NCBI GenBank assembly: GCA_009741485.1
Contig: CM019237.1
Coordinates: 51,088,050 to 51,152,049 of the forward strand
Origin: Malurus cyaneus samueli
Lineage: Eukaryota > Chordata > Aves > Passeriformes > Maluridae
DNA: 64,000 nucleotides
Reading direction: 5' to 3'
The position numbers and the translations under genes were made by a program. Shown here piece by piece: positions 49,330-63,827 of the stretch; within the stretch, counting starts at the first letter, position 1, and each line of letters starts with the position of its first letter. Under the pieces are notes generated by a model. That model did no database searches, was not told the origin of the DNA, and saw nothing but the letters and a program-made list of their open reading frames with translations.

Positions 49330-49458
49330 GGCGGTGGCCGCAGGAGCGGTGCTGAGCGGAGCGGAGCGAAGGGGTCGGGTCGCTTGCGCTGCACTCTCGC
49401 TGACTCGTCACCCCCACCCCCGCCAGGCACAGGCGACGGGCAGGTCCCGGCGCTGCAG
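49330..49458 (+). other. PACSIN2: Probable PACSIN2 non-coding exon 1
   Basis: GC-rich sequence just downstream of the CCAAT pair, ending GGCGCTGCAG before a strong donor GTGAGAG at 49459. PACSIN2 (an F-BAR protein that bends membranes in endocytosis and caveolae) has a non-coding first exon and a long first intron in mammals. The 5' border is a guess. No PACSIN2 coding exon (which would start MSVTYDDS) is in the window. Confidence 0.5.
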
Positions 49459-51151
49459 GTGAGAGCCGCGCCGCGCTCCGGGGCCCTGCCTTCGGGAAAG
49501 GCTCGAGCTGGAGGCCGGATTGGGATCCCCGTCGGAGCCGTTGGGCAATGGCGGGCGGTGGGTCCGGGCGCGGGGAGCCGCTCTAGCCGCCGCCGCTCCC
49601 GGGCCGGCGGCGCTGCCCGTGTTGGTGTCGGTTCCCGTGGACCGGGCTGGGGATGATTCCTGGGGACTCCACTGGGCGTGAGCCGTCGACCCTGCGGCCG
49701 CGCCGGGGCTGCTGCTGCGGCGGGCGCGGGGAAGGTGAAGCTCTCCTTGCACGGCGCCAGGCGGGGAAGGGCAGGGCTGGGGCTTGCGAGGGATGACGAC
49801 ACTGACTCGGTTCCTGTAGGAGGGGAGAGCTCGCATCTCGGGGAAGTTTAGTGACCCACTCGGTGGTGGTGGCGGCGGCGGCGGCTTCGGTTTGGGGACG
49901 GGAGGAAAAGAAGGCGAGGAGGGAGTCCTAAACTTGAGCAAATGGTTTTTTTTCCTCTGGGCTTTGAAATCCCGGCGCCCCGGATGATGGCAGGTAACGA
50001 TGCTGATTTGGTGGGAGGAGGTGTTTCTGCGGGGGAGAGTGAGGTTTTAAACAGCTCAGAGTCTGCTGAGTACCGGTGATGACCCAGCCAAGTCAAGCTG
50101 CTTGGTCTTGCCGTTGCCGCCTTCTATCTTGACTTTGCCTTTTTTGGCCTGTGGAAAGAATCCCCTCATCTCCGAGACCAAAACATCTGTATGAGAGACA
50201 GACCTCTCTTTATGTGCGTTGAGGCTACCTGGTTAGGGAAGGACAGGATGTGTACAGTGTCTGCCTGGCTTGCTGTGTCTGTCTTTCTCAGCTGTCTTTG
50301 CTTGAAGTGACTCAGAAGCTGATAGATTCAGTCTTCTGAGCTGTCATCCTTTTGCCTGAGCAGTAAAGGAAGGCAGAAAGATGCAGGTGACATATGCTGT
50401 CCTTTGTAAACTGAACAGTTTGAAAACTAAATGCAGTCTTGCAGTTTTAAACGCTTGGATTACTTGATTAAAATAGTAGATTAGCTGGGGTAATTTAAAA
50501 CTAGTACACCACTGCTCATGTTTCCTGTACCTGTTTGTGTAAGTTTGATCATATGACCCAGACTGGGGTAAAAAAATGAGTCTTGGATGTGCTAGGCACT
50601 TTTGTTTCTGTTGTGCTGCACAATGTCCACCAGACTGCTTAAAAGGCTGCTGGGGAGTGGGTGAGGGATTCCCTTCTGCTAATTTGGATTTAATGCCAGC
50701 ATTTGTTCAGCTCTTCCTTAAAGGCAAAAACCTTTCCCCTGCTTTTAAAATTTAAAACAACAGTAGTGCATTGTTATAAAAGCCATAGTGAAGACTGCAT
50801 TATGTAAGCAACTGAGTTTTCATTCTGGCTGTAGTGCAACAAAAGGATCATTCTCATATGTCTGTGACAAGAGCAGTGGAAAAGCACTGCTTCATTGGTT
50901 TCTTGGGCAGAGTGGACACACATGACATTATGGCTTGTGTTTCTGCTTAAAGGTGAGCAGTAACTAAAAGAGTTTGCCAGCTGTATGTATTTCAGATGGT
51001 GAAAACTTCTGAACTGCATTCTTTACTATTAAGGTTATTAACACTGAAGGCTAATGTGCTGGCTCTTTTATACCTGTATCTGCCTGAAATTATATTTTGC
51101 CAAACTAGCATTTTGCCTTCAAAGATAGTAATTATATTCTGCCAATTGAGA

Positions 51152-51204
51152 CTTAAGCAGAATGTCTGTTTAGCAATCAGCTTAAGCAGAAAGTCTGTTT
51201 AGCA
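51152..51204. repeat. Imperfect tandem duplication, 29-bp period
   Basis: CTTAAGCAGAATGTCTGTTT at 51152 is repeated with one change (AAGTCTG) at 51181, both followed by AGCA. Confidence 0.8.
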
Positions 51205-54200
51205 CAGTGCAGCATCACTTTAGATATCCCTGATCTCTGATACACCACAGCTTCAGTGTGGTGAGCAGGAGAGGCATTCAGATGCCACCTTGCCTTGGCT
51301 CTTCTGTGCTCAAATGTTCCAAACTCCCTTTGGTAAGTAGTTTACAAATCTGGATCTAGTTTTACATTTTTATACCTTTGAAACACCATCATAATAACAT
51401 GCTTTCTGACTGTGGTCTAGATATTGTGAACTATGAATTCTTTTAAATAGTGCCTTCAGAGAATATTTAGATGATATATCTTTCTAGTGGGTAGATGTCT
51501 GCTTTCTTTTTCTTGTGACAAGCCACGTGCCTGTCGGTCTGAAAATCAGTATTGTGAACCTAGTTTTTTACTAGGTGATATGTTTGGATGATTTGGTATT
51601 AGGCACGAGAAGTTTAATACTCATGGTCTGCTTGTGGAGCATACGGGCACCTTTTCCTACTTTAGAGCCAAATGAGCTACGTGCCTAAAGATATCCATAT
51701 GTAATTCTGTGCTTCCCTGATTGTGGTTACAATTGTCCTGAAGGTAACTGTGAATTCCATTAGTAGCCTATAAATGCAGAACAAGAAAACTCTCTGCTTA
51801 TTGCTGGAATTGAATAAAATGCTTCGTAGTGCTGCTAGTCAAAAGTTTCCTGTGCTTGTACAAATCTGTGTTGTAATGCAAAGTAGCTAAAAGGTAACTT
51901 TTTGTTTCTGAGTTCTTGCGTGGTTTTCTTAGTGTGGAAGGTCCTGGAAAAACTGCATCTTCTTGTACAATAAGGCAGGAGAACAGCAGATGCAGGTTGA
52001 AGATGGGTTTTTGGTTTGGTTTTTTAAATAGAAATATTTTAAGCATCCATATAAACTAATACATGAGTGGCTTTTTGGTTCTTGGAAACTCTGGCTTTTT
52101 TTAAAAAAAATACTAGGATTTAATGATTTTCTGATTGCCTGAAATGAAGTCTCTAATGCTTGAACTGAAGACTAGCCTGTGAGATTAACAACTTCTTTGT
52201 AACATCAGATTTAATTTAAACTCTGTCATAATACCCAGAAATTTGAGAAGTGACCTTGCTCCTTTCAACTAAACCCAGTGACTGATTTTTTACTTAATGT
52301 AATGATGAATTATTCCTAGGAGGTGAAAATGAAAAAGCAGGAGACAAAACAATGATGTAGCTGTACTGAGATACACTGAGCTAAGTGTTCAGAGTCTGGG
52401 ATTGAATAGAATGCTGCATTTAATATTAATGTTACCTGGCTAGTTGGCTCACTGGACGTGAGAAGAATAATCTGGGGTTGACAGTGAAACAGCTGTTGTT
52501 ATGTTGGGGTTGGTTCATAGCCGAATTTGGAGCAAGACTTGAATGTTGTTCCTTTATGTGTTATCCTTCAAGGTTCCTTGCTTAGGGGAGGGGAACAATC
52601 AAAATTTCTTAATTTGGATATTGGTCTAGAAGCTGCCTTGATGAATGCTCCTTGGAGTCTGAGGGATTGTGCTTGAGCTGCTGGTGCAGTTGGTTAGATT
52701 CCTGTGGATCTTGGTGGACAGGATGTGTCAATATTTAAGGAGGTACTCAGCCCTGGATTAGTAAATAGGGGTAGAACTAACATGGCTGTTGTAACTGCAC
52801 AGTAATGAGCTCCAAGGCAAAAAAAAAGTCTCTCAGGCTTTAAGTAAGGTGGTTTAGTTCAAATTTTTAGAATATGCAAATATTTCAAAACTGTTCTGGC
52901 TTGCACAAGGTATTGTAAATATTTTGAATGTATTGGAAACCCGTATCTTGAATTGTTCAGCTTTTGGGTCATATTGTAAACCCTTTCTGCTTGTGTAGAA
53001 CTCCGCTTTAAGAGCTAATTCCAATGCATCTATAGACCAAAAATTTTAAATAATCTTCTTTGCCTTTCATTGTATACTCTAGACCAGCGAATGACAAACC
53101 AGACTGCAATATAATAGCAGAAATGGGGAGTATGAGAACTCTGTATAGTATTATTAAATATTTCTTTCAAAGAGCTTTACTAAAACAGAAAAGGCTGGAT
53201 TTTATGTAATCTTTTGACATAAACTTACAGGTATAGTATATGCCCTGCAAATGGGTGCAACTCAGACTTTCAGTGACACTGTGAACTCACACGTATGTTT
53301 CTAAGTATCTTCTTATGCCTTTTGTGCTTTATGTATTGCACATGATGTTCTTGCAAGCTCTTAACTTTTGATATAAAGGTTTAAGTGGTTTGCTACTGTT
53401 AAAACTGGCTGACCTTGGTGTTACTGTAGTCTCTTGTTGCACAAGTGTGATATTCTTTCTGTCTTATTTTATTGTGTCTTTGTGCATGAGTAGCACAAGT
53501 AGGGCTTGTTTTTCTGACTTTCTTGTGTGTTTGTGCATTAATCTCTCCCAGGTACCTGGTGAGTGTATCGCCAACTGGTGACTGTAGCAAGAAAATTTAT
53601 CCATTAACTGGGCTCTGAAAGGACTAGCTGAGTTCTCGTACCTGGCATCTCAAACTCTGCTTTCTGAGCATAGCCAGTGTTTTGGGTTTCAAAACCAACT
53701 TGCACAGAACTTCTTACCTAGCATAGCAATAGTAGCTGAATATTGAAATAAGATTTTTATTTTTGTTCTCAATAGCAGATGCACAGCCATGCTTGATTAA
53801 TTTTTAAATAATATGACAAAGAATGTAATGACCTGGGTTGTTTGTTTTTTTTCCTAATTTCAGCCTTAATAGGCTAAATAGAAGGTGCAAGGTGAATAGG
53901 CGTAATGGGCCCTTTTTAAAAGGGGTGATGTGAAGTACAGATTTCATTAAATAATCTGCCATGAGTCATAGGACAAATGGGACATGTTTTTGGTTTGACT
54001 TATGCCTCTCATCCTTTCCCTTAATTGAGACTTTCTTGGCAATTTGACTGATACCTAGCTCCCTGCTGAGTGGAGCAATGCTGCTTTCTTCTTCGGAGAA
54101 ATGTTAAATTGATAATAAATTATTAAATAAAATAAAAAGGTATAGATATGTTAAATGAACTCTCTGTATTTAATGGAACCACATGTATACAACATCAACT

Positions 54201-55585
54201 TGTAGGCATGCTTACTTCCACAGTCCTTGAATAACATTCCTAAAAACAGTTTTCCCAAAGTCTTCAGGTTCTCCCCATCCCTTAATAGCTGGAGTTAAAA
54301 GCTTCAAAACTCTTGATTTTTCATTTACCTGGAATAATCTCACCACTTTAAGTTGCCTGATACCTGGTCAACATACAGTTGTGCTTAACTTGTAGGAGCT
54401 GTTAAACTGCTTTCTTCGAGCTCTAGAGGGATCTTAACTGTAGGAAATTATTCCGAAGTTCTTGCTGCATTGAGTCACAGTTCCATTGCAAGAAAAGGGC
54501 ACTCTGTTTTTATGGGACGTGGATAACCATTTCCTTTACACAGCTTTCCTTTAGTTTTTGTGTGTTAAGAGAGAGCTTCATATGAAGAATGCTTTCAGTC
54601 TAGTGTCAAATACAGTGAGAAATAAATTGATTGGTTAGCTCTTCCTCTTTTGGGCAATTAAATTTCTTGGAAACTCTTACACCAACACCTGGGAGCATTG
54701 CCATCCTACTGATTGTTATTTTAGGGCTTCAGAGTTGAGGTTTTTGTTGTTTTTGAAACCTGGTTCACTTGAAAGTAGGAACAACCAGTGCCTATGGCTA
54801 AAGTATGATCAACCAACAACCTTTAATTCATAGTGCCACTTCCCAAAGCACACTTCCATACTCTCTTAAGCAGAATCCTAAGCAGAAAGATAAGTGAAAA
54901 AAGTTTTATTCTGTTACTGTGTCATTGCACAGCACTTTATTTATATCCTACAATTCATTGAGCACATTCTACCAAATATTCTGTTCCATTTTTAATCCCT
55001 CCAACTTGATGCTTTAAATATTAGATCATTTTTATGAGATAAGAAAATTAAACTTTGTACAGTTTGTACTGTACTTTGGTACAGTCCAACACTTATTCCA
55101 AATTAGCGTCTTTAACTCCTGCTCATTTCAGCAAACAGTCCAGAGAGGTTTATCAGCACTGGTTTCTGTCTTATTTACTATTTCCTCAGGCTTTCTTTTA
55201 AATTGGCTAGGCAGTAATCATACATGATTCCTGATCTTTTCCCAGGTCACCAATAATTATGATAAATAGATTTGCAGTAGCTTGGTGAACACATCCACCT
55301 TTGTAATATTTCTTGACTCTGTCTTTTCAGAGTTTAAAATAAATATAAAATCGATTTGAGGTTGTATTATTCTGTATCTTGATCAGAATCACTTGTGAAA
55401 GCAAGTTCAGTGCTATGTTGAAACTTAGGTCCTCAGCATAGTCACTATCACTCCGGATGGTATCCTCCTAAAAAGATGATAATGCTACGAAATCGATTGT
55501 ATTGTGTTTTTCTTATTACTAGGTAATAATAATTACTGGGTTGGTATGCTCAGGTAGAATCTTACTTGTCCTGTTTTAATTGACT

Positions 55586-55760
55586 TGTCCTGGTTCTGGC
55601 CAGGACAGGGTTGTTTTTGCAGTAGGCAGGAAGGGCTTGGCCAGGACTGGGTTATTCTGCACCTCCTCATTTTCCAGGGATGGGGGAAAGGCTCCCTTTG
55701 GGAGTGTGGCAGAGGGAGTGCCCTGGCATTGTCAGGGTTTTTCTGTGTGTTAAGTGCACT
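55586..55760 (+). mobile_element. LTR-like fragment of an avian endogenous retrovirus
   Basis: Begins TGTCCTGGTTCTGGCCAGGA with the foldback TCCTGG..CCAGGA, then ACAGGGTTGTTTTTGCAGTA, a start I associate with another bird LTR group. The 3' end is not clear, no partner LTR is seen, and the family name is not certain. Confidence 0.45.
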
Positions 55761-57462
55761 AGAACATCCCAAAATGCTATTTCAGAATTCTTGAATAAAA
55801 GCAGATTTGGGCTTCTAAGTCCTTTTAATTTCTAAATTGAGGGCTCAAATCATATCACTCAAATAACATTATTTGTCAGCATTCATAAATCTTCTGCCTC
55901 TGTTACTGTATTAAAGTGAGTGAAGGATAATAAAGGTAGATACCAGTTAGTGCTCATGTGGTGCAGAATGTCTGTGGTCTTTAAAGTTCCTAATTTTTCA
56001 AATAGGTAATGACTATTATTGCAGAAGTGTCACCACTACTTTCTTGACCACTTAGTCCTCTCTCCCTACGTAACCACATACAAATTCTTGTCATGTGACA
56101 TGCACAGTGACGTTTCAGTGTTGTTAAATGGACTTGATTTATGTTCCCAAAGGCAAAAATACAATCTGTTACTTGTATGCCTACTGCTTACATTTAAGCA
56201 ATGAAAATATCTTTCTGCCTTTCTTCCACGGTGTCAGACTTTTTCTGAAGGGCTTCTTGTGTGTGGTCTGTGTGGTTGGCTATTCTTTGTGTTAGCATAA
56301 CATCTTGTAGCTTGTTAAACTGGCTTCAAAGTTTGTTGCTACTTCTATTCACAGTGATAAGTAACTTCAAAACCAGTAATAGTCTGTGTTGTGACTAAAA
56401 CAGGAAATAAGGGGTTCTCACTGGTGCCCAGCTACTTGTTCCTGCTCTGTAGTGCTTGTGTTGATTGGGCTGTGCTGTGTCTGGGGCTGGTTCTCTGGTT
56501 CAGAGATAAACTTATTTTTTATTTTTGCAGTAATTTTCAGCTGGATAAAGCTTAGCACCTGACTTCCCAAACAGAATCGATGGCATATGGATGGTGCAAA
56601 AGGGATAACTGGGAATGTGGCACAAATGAGATCAGTCTCTGTCCGTGGAATTAATTTATGCCATAGCAAAGTGATCAGGCTACATATGAATATACGTAAT
56701 GAAGTGAATAATTTCTGTAAAGTTGAGCTGTAAAGTGAATGTTGAATGCAAACAAGTCTTTGTATCACTGCTTTTGTAATTAAATGTATGCTGAAGATGG
56801 TCAGGTGTAATAAAGTAAGGAAAATGGAGTGTATATAAATGCAAGATTGTTATTTGGCCTGGCAGCTGAAGGTGTGCTACTTGAGCTGCTGAAATACAAC
56901 TGAGAAATGTGTAACACTTCTTCACTTAGACTCTTACACTATCTATATTTAAGGGAATTGGAGATACGCTTAAATTTGTTTCTTGATTTTGACCATTTTA
57001 AGTACATGAGTGAATAGATAATAAGTATAAAATGATAGTAAATTCATAAATTTTAAGGTAAACTGGCTGGTCTTTTACTTGAATTTTTGCTTAAAATATT
57101 TTGGTATGGAGGTACCAGAAGATAATTAAAATACTTTTTAAAGTTAAAAAATTTCCAAATAGGAAGGAGCCAAAAGTCTTTACCTTTTTACTTTTAGAAT
57201 ATTCACTTGTGTAAATAATATAGATGTTATCAGGTTTAATGCTGATATTTTATTCTTATGTAATGAAATACAGTATTTATAGGAAAAAAGGGAATGCTAA
57301 ATAATTGTTTTGAAACTCCTAGCAGATTATTAAAATTATTCTGTTAGCACATTATTGTTAAACCAAGTTTTAAAGAAGTAGCTTTAAATTTTAATTCAAT
57401 ACGTAATATCCAAAACGGACAGTTTTGTGAAAAGAATCAAGTGTATTTTTAGAATATTAGTA

Positions 57463-57464
<2 letters not shown>

Positions 57465-57497
<33 letters not shown>
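57465..57497. repeat. Poly(T) tract of 33
   Basis: Thirty-three consecutive T, flanked by TTAGTATC and ACTCCCAGG. No gene-like sequence is seen on its 5' side on the minus strand that would make it the tail of a processed copy. Confidence 0.95.
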
Positions 57498-57500
<3 letters not shown>

Positions 57501-60500
57501 CCCAGGGTAAAATCTAGGTGTACAAAAAAATCCATGCCATTGCTCTCATTTCCTAAACTGAAAACTGCTTCCCTACCTTACTGTAGCCTATTTGGGTTTG
57601 ATTTTGTGAGTGTTTGTTTGCCAGAAGTCGAATTAGTTGGATTCTTCTGTTACTTTGGTTGTATGATACTGTCCAATCTGCTTTCTTGGCTATTCTGAGT
57701 GAATTACTATTCCACTGGATTTTTTTTCTTTTCAAGCAGATGTTCAGACTGGCTTCAGAAAACATCTTTGAATGGTATCACAGAACATTTTGTAGTTTTC
57801 TTTGTTTAATTGTTGTCTGCACTGGAAAGGGTGCCTGGAGTATCATGAATGTCTTATCTGTTCATTGAGCTGGGACCAAATTTGTTATTTATGTTTATAC
57901 ACACAAATTCGAGGAGATTAAAGGACAATCCATATAGCATTAAGGGATCTGTAGGTGAACCTTAAAATTTATTTGAAATTAGATTTGATCTTAAAATTGG
58001 TTTGAATTTGGGTAAGAAATCCTTTATCCAGAGTAGCATACAAGCAGCTACTTCTGCTTTGGCTTGTAGTGTCCCTCTATCAGAGAGCATCATGTGGTTT
58101 AGTCTGTATCAAATGACTGTATCTGTAGCACTTGGTTTACCATAGGCTATTTGATAGTTTCTGGTAGAATGTAAATCTGGTGAGTGGTATGGGTGTCAGG
58201 AGTAAAATCTGTGCTGTGCAATGTTAATCATTGTCAGTTCTGTAACTGATAAACACAAATAGATAAAACAAATATCATAAAATGATTCTGAATTTATTTT
58301 GGGTTCTGCAAGATAACCTGTATGTTCTTTGCTTTAGACTTTGATCAGTTTGATAAAATACGATGTTGTTTCTCTTCCTACAAAGATCCACTTAGCTGGG
58401 TTTCTTCTTTGCATTGTACAGAAACTAAAACTGTGATTGGAGATCTCCCCGTTATCCCTCCTCCCCTTTTTTGCAAAAGAGGCTGGATAGGAAGCACCTT
58501 TGTTTCTTGTCGTTAGGTATTGCAGAAACACTTGGTGTAATTAAGGAAAAGTAGTGCTAAATTTAGCATGTAATTAATGCATTGCTAAACAAAATTACTA
58601 GTTTTAGAGTAATAATTTTAGTCGTTTTTATGCCACTGCAAAGATATTGCACAGCAGGAAAATATGGGAAGAGATGAACAGGTTTTGATGTTTTCAAGTA
58701 CATCTGAAGGTATTTTCATATTGCCCCTTTTATGGTGATGGGTTTTTTGCACTTGGGGTATTTATTTCGCATATGGATTGTTTCATACATATGGATAAAA
58801 TACTACATTTTTGAGTGAATAATGCTGTTCCAGTATAATATATTTTGATATAATTTGTCTGAGTTGTGAATGATGTTCATATTTCAGTTTTGAAGTTTAT
58901 GATGTGTTTATTAATAGTTAATTTTTCAGGGATATGTAAAGTGTCTAATTTAGCTAGTTTACTCACTGGAATGCAACTTATTATGTAGGAAAAATACCAT
59001 AAAAATCTGTTGTACAAATTGGCTCTTTAAAGCTGAAGATTTTATAAACATGCTTCTCAAAATGTGTTTTGAATTTGCCAAGAAAAAAATATATCACATG
59101 AATCCATAATTTTTTTTTTATTACATTGAATAGTTAGAAAACAAAGTTATGTAATCTAATTTTAAAAAAAAAAGCTTTTATAAAAATCTTGTGAAATACT
59201 CTTTGTAATGCAATAGCAATTAACTTATGCTGGTTCAACCCTGCAAATGGGGAGAAATAAGCAATGTAAAACTTACAGCTCTTGTTAAATTGCTGTGTCA
59301 ACTGTTGTTGCAATCCTCCAGGAATCTCTTAATTGCTTCCCAGAATGAATTAAAATTGAGCTTTTACTCTAGTTATGCAGCTGAAGCTGCTCATGAGAAT
59401 TATTGGAATGTGCAAAGAATAGCATATTGTACCTATGCTTTTACATTATGCTTTACATTGAGTGTGAATACTGAAAGGACTGCTGGAGATCCAACTGCAT
59501 AAGCTTAAAAACACATTTTTGTATCTTGTTTCCCAGTTGTATTTCTGTCCTAAGGGAAAGAAAAAAGTCATCATCTCTCAGGTGAAAGACAAGTAGAAGT
59601 AGGGATTTGGCATATATATGTCAAATGCATAAAATGATTATGCAGCAGAGGAAGTTTTGTCCAAAGCTGGCCTACTGAAACTTAAATATTCAAGCAAGAA
59701 GTAATGTATTTGAAAATTCATTTAACGGTTTTTTATTTCATTTCTTCCTATTTTGACTAGAATTTAAAACTTGATACAGAATTACTGGTTATCTGTGTTA
59801 ATCTGAATGAGCCTTGTGGTAGTGACTTGCCTTCAAATCCTGAAATAATTGAAACTATTCTGGAACATTGCTATTGAAGTGCCCTAACTAGAGGATTGTG
59901 AAATATAATTTTAGACATTTCTGACATTTAGATAAGCTTTCAATGCCTTTATTTTATAGGCGAAAGTGCTGTCTTTGTACTTGGATGTATTGGATCCCTT
60001 GAGCCTGAAGTTTTTTACATAACTTTTAGTTTATGCAAACCTTTTCTTTTAGTTTCTTGTATTGTTTTCTGATTACATTATATCAGTGACATTAGAAGAA
60101 CCTTTTTTCCACCTATGTTGGTGCTGTCTTCTGTTGACTTTCACCTTTCTGGACACAAGAAAATGGACAGTGGTGATGCATTTTGATTGTCAATTGGAAC
60201 CATGGAGAGTTAGAAAAACTAATTTCAGTATTAATTTTGCTAGGACTTAGTCAAAATTGTGAGCTAGCAGCAAACCTGTTCAAATGGTCTTCTTTATCAC
60301 TGCACTATTTTTCAGTTGAAAAGGCTATCTTTAGAAACTTCTTTATTTAGTTAACGTTGCAGGGATGTAGTTCATACATTCTCATACAAGCATCCAGGGA
60401 GAACTGTGAAAAACCCTTAGGACTCTTCTGATATTACATAACACTTATGCTGCAGTTCTAAATTATTCCACTTAGTATCAGCCATTGTTTTTGGGAGCCT

Positions 60501-61204
60501 CAGAATGAAGACCAACAGAAGGTTTGTGTGGCAGCTACTGTATCTTACTCTGTATAAAGCTCTTAAAGCTGAACTACAGGTGGATGTTAGTTATAACAAA
60601 ATGTTGACTACACTGGTGTCATTAGATCAACCAGCAAAGACACACAAATATTTCTGAAAGAATACTGTCTTCCTTTGAAAGGAGTTTTAGGTGCCAGTGG
60701 TAGAAATGCAAGATTGAAATATTTTGGATTTAGAGCTTTATCTCATGCCAATGGATGTTATAATAAAAATATGTTCATATTTAAAGAAACAGATAATTAT
60801 ACCAGGCCGTAACATGCCCAGGACAAAGACTAATTGTTGAGAGTGTGTGTATCAAGTGAGTGTTTTTTTGAGCTTAATTACTTGAGTATTTGCAATTTAT
60901 GTCATGCAAAATGCACCATAGTGAAAAACCTGTATCATTAAATGAATTAAATATAGTGTGAACTGACTGGGTTGTACCCATACCATGAAATTTGTCTTCA
61001 GATATTAGAATTTATAATTAAAGGGTTAGTTAATGGCTTTGGCTCCGAGATTCAACAATGTAACCTTATGCTTCAGCATAAGAAAGGACTACAATTGTGT
61101 GCAGAAGGTAAAGAAGCAAATGAAATGCAACTGGCCATGAAAATGGCACTCTAGTTTTTGTCTTCCAGAAGTTGAATGATGTCTTGTGAATTGGTAGATA
61201 ATTG

Positions 61205-61345
61205 ATTGTAGAGTCCCCATCACTGAAGTCTTTCAAGCTGTGACCGGACAGGGTGCAAGATAATCTCAACAAGGCTCCCTTTCCCATGAAAGATTCCTCT
61301 AGAAAGGTTGGGCTGTTGCATGATTCTGCGATCATTATAACTTGA
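61205..61345 (+). mobile_element. CR1 LINE 3' end fragment, degenerate
   Basis: The word order TAGAGTCCCCATCACTG, TCTTTCAAGCTGTGACCGGA, then AGATTCCTCTAGAAAGGTTG and GCATGATTCTGCGATC follows the CR1 3' end with many changes. A short CR1-tail-like TTCTATGATTCTGTGACCC follows at about 61451-61469 and may be a second remnant. Confidence 0.6.
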
Positions 61346-62675
61346 CAAGCACTCAGCTAAAGTATTTCTTATGGGATCTGATTACTGTAGCAAAATGTGG
61401 CTGTTGAAGACATATTCAGTAGTCCAGCCTCATCTGCTCCAAGGACTTGTTTCTATGATTCTGTGACCCTCACTATCATCCTCATCTTTTGCCAATTTAA
61501 TCAGTTATTTTATTGACTTCTCAATTAAAATTTGGCATTAAAAATGCACTGAAAAGTAATGGATTTTTCCATGATGAAAACAAAGTCTGGTAAACTGTCT
61601 TCTGTCACAGTTAACTAGATCATCAATTGTCAGACTCAAATCAGCAGAGTTTCCAATGGTAAAGTGTCACTCATCCATGACAGGATCAATAATCACTAGC
61701 CTTCTTTGGTTTGAAATTGGCATTTTAGGTTGGAACTATGGCTACAGCTTTTTAAGATAGTATGACAAATATAAAATAGGTAATGAAACATTTTTTCTTC
61801 CTATAAAATATGTTGAATATTCAAATTATTCATAGCTCTTATAAAGGAAAAGATAGGCAATTTGTTGGAAGGGGCCAACAACGGATGTTTCATTTCAGCT
61901 TCATAAATCACAAGGTAGAGAATAAATGCAATTTGAATCAACTTAAGGTTATCAAGCTCTTGAATACTCTACATAGCACATTCTTTACTAATGCTGTTTT
62001 TTAGATGTGGTAAAATATAACTGGTTTTTAAGTGTATTATCTGTTTTTATAATTTTGGGTGACTGATGCATCAACTAGGTATTTTGTCTTGGTGAAGCAG
62101 CTATTTAATCTTTCAGCTATGGACAGTTGTACAGGTTTTTTCAGTATGAACTGAATTTCAAGTTAAACACAAAAGGAGAGAAGGAAACTGCTATAGTAGT
62201 ATGTGTGTGTACCTTTAAGATACTTTTACTAGAGGCTAATAATGACAGGAAAAGCTTAACAGCTGGGCTCACCATCTCTTTTGTGCTTTTAGTGTTCTCT
62301 TTTGAAATTATACATACGCATTAAACATGACTTTGCTGTTCTGACATAACCTTAATAAACATTCCAAAGTATATTTAAAAAATAATATTGAAATCTTTTC
62401 TTTCACATGCCCTTTATCCCTAAGCTTTAGGAGTAAGGACAGTGATTTGCTCTTTAAAACAGCTGTGGCTTGAGATCTGACTTGATTGTGTGAAGGTTAT
62501 TTGTCACCCTCACTCTTCAGCTGTTGAGCTGCCTTTATTAGAAACAAGTGTTCTAGAGTTCATGGCTGGAATTACTGGAGGGATTCTCTTCATGGGTTTG
62601 AGAAACTTCTGGCTTTCTCCAAAAGACTTCAAATGACTGAGAAGTTACAATACTTCTTGGTATTGTGCAATACAT

Positions 62676-62708
62676 ACAATACAAATACAATACAAATACA
62701 ATACAAAC
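62676..62708. repeat. 11-bp tandem repeat (ACAATACAAAT)3
   Basis: Three units at 62676, 62687 and 62698; the last ends in C instead of T. Confidence 0.9.
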
Positions 62709-63827
62709 TTGGTACTGTTTAGTATTAAAGCTGATGATAGCTTTGTGAGTTTAGGAGATTTTCTAGAGGCGCTCTCAGCTGAAATGTTCTTTACTTGAAC
62801 TGTGATGTTAAAGAGTATGATTATGAAAAGTATCATATATGTTGCTTGTAAAATATTATAAATAATATCTTTTTATATGCAGTTTCTGTCATGTTCTCTT
62901 TATTGTCTTGGTATAATTTTTTTCTGCTGTATTTCAAAATCTTATATAATTATTTTAATCTTCCCTCTACCATATAATAAAGATAGTTAAATGTGAAATT
63001 TAGTATTCATAGAGTAAGCACATGACTTGGTTTTCTTACTTTTTGGGAAAATAAAAATCTTATTTTCAGTTAAACTTTTAAGGTGTTTCTGTGTAATTGA
63101 GGCGCTCATCTTGCAGCTGTTTTAGCTGTGGAACCATTTAATCCTTTACTTTTTTGATTCCTTTGCTGCTCAGGCTCTTAACGGATGAGCCATACAGAGA
63201 TATGGGTTTATAATGGCAGTCATATGTAGACAGGTGTTTCAGTAACCACAAACTATTCTAGAACATTTGCTGAGATACTTGTGTGAGCAGGAGCACAGAG
63301 CCCTGCCTCCAGTGCCATGGTGCAGTTCTGTTCATTGTCACCCCACCCTGGCCTTGGACAGGAGTGTGGGGATATGCCAGCTGTCAGCTCAAACATGGTG
63401 CTGTCAAACCTTGGGAGACAAATGTGGCATGGAATCTACTGAGACATTCAAGCTGGACTCAAAAGCACAAGATCACTTGCTAGTTAGTAAAATTCCTCTT
63501 GGAGGTGGATCCTGGTATCGCCTTTTACAAAATGGCTAAAAATATCAGTATGTTAACACTGCTCTAGACTAAAGCTCTGCTGGCTGGGTTTATGTATTTG
63601 TGTGCATACAGACTACTATATATATATGGTTTATGCACAAAGTACATCTTAGAAATCCAGCTCAAGTTGTTCTTTTGAGTGTATGCAAGTTTGATGTTGT
63701 AATTCCAGAATGATTACATGATGCTAACTTTCTTCTGTTCAGGTTGCTTCATGTTATTGTGCATCATGCAAAAATATCAATTGAATTCTATTTTCATTTA
63801 AAAGATGATGTTGCATTTGAATGTAAT

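Larger units (their letters stand above)
48480..49800 (+). promoter_or_regulatory. PACSIN2: CpG island / promoter region of PACSIN2
   Basis: About 1.3 kb of GC- and CpG-rich DNA with no TATA box. It contains the minisatellite at 48906-49095, the CCAAT pair at 49247-49293 and a donor at 49458/49459. Its place after TTLL1 and the orientation match PACSIN2 in the human order. The gene name rests on synteny, not on coding sequence. Confidence 0.6.

Noticed and set aside
48745..49417. Proline/arginine-rich minus-strand open frames
   Set aside because: They are translations of the GC minisatellite and CpG island, with repeated PRPG blocks and no domain.
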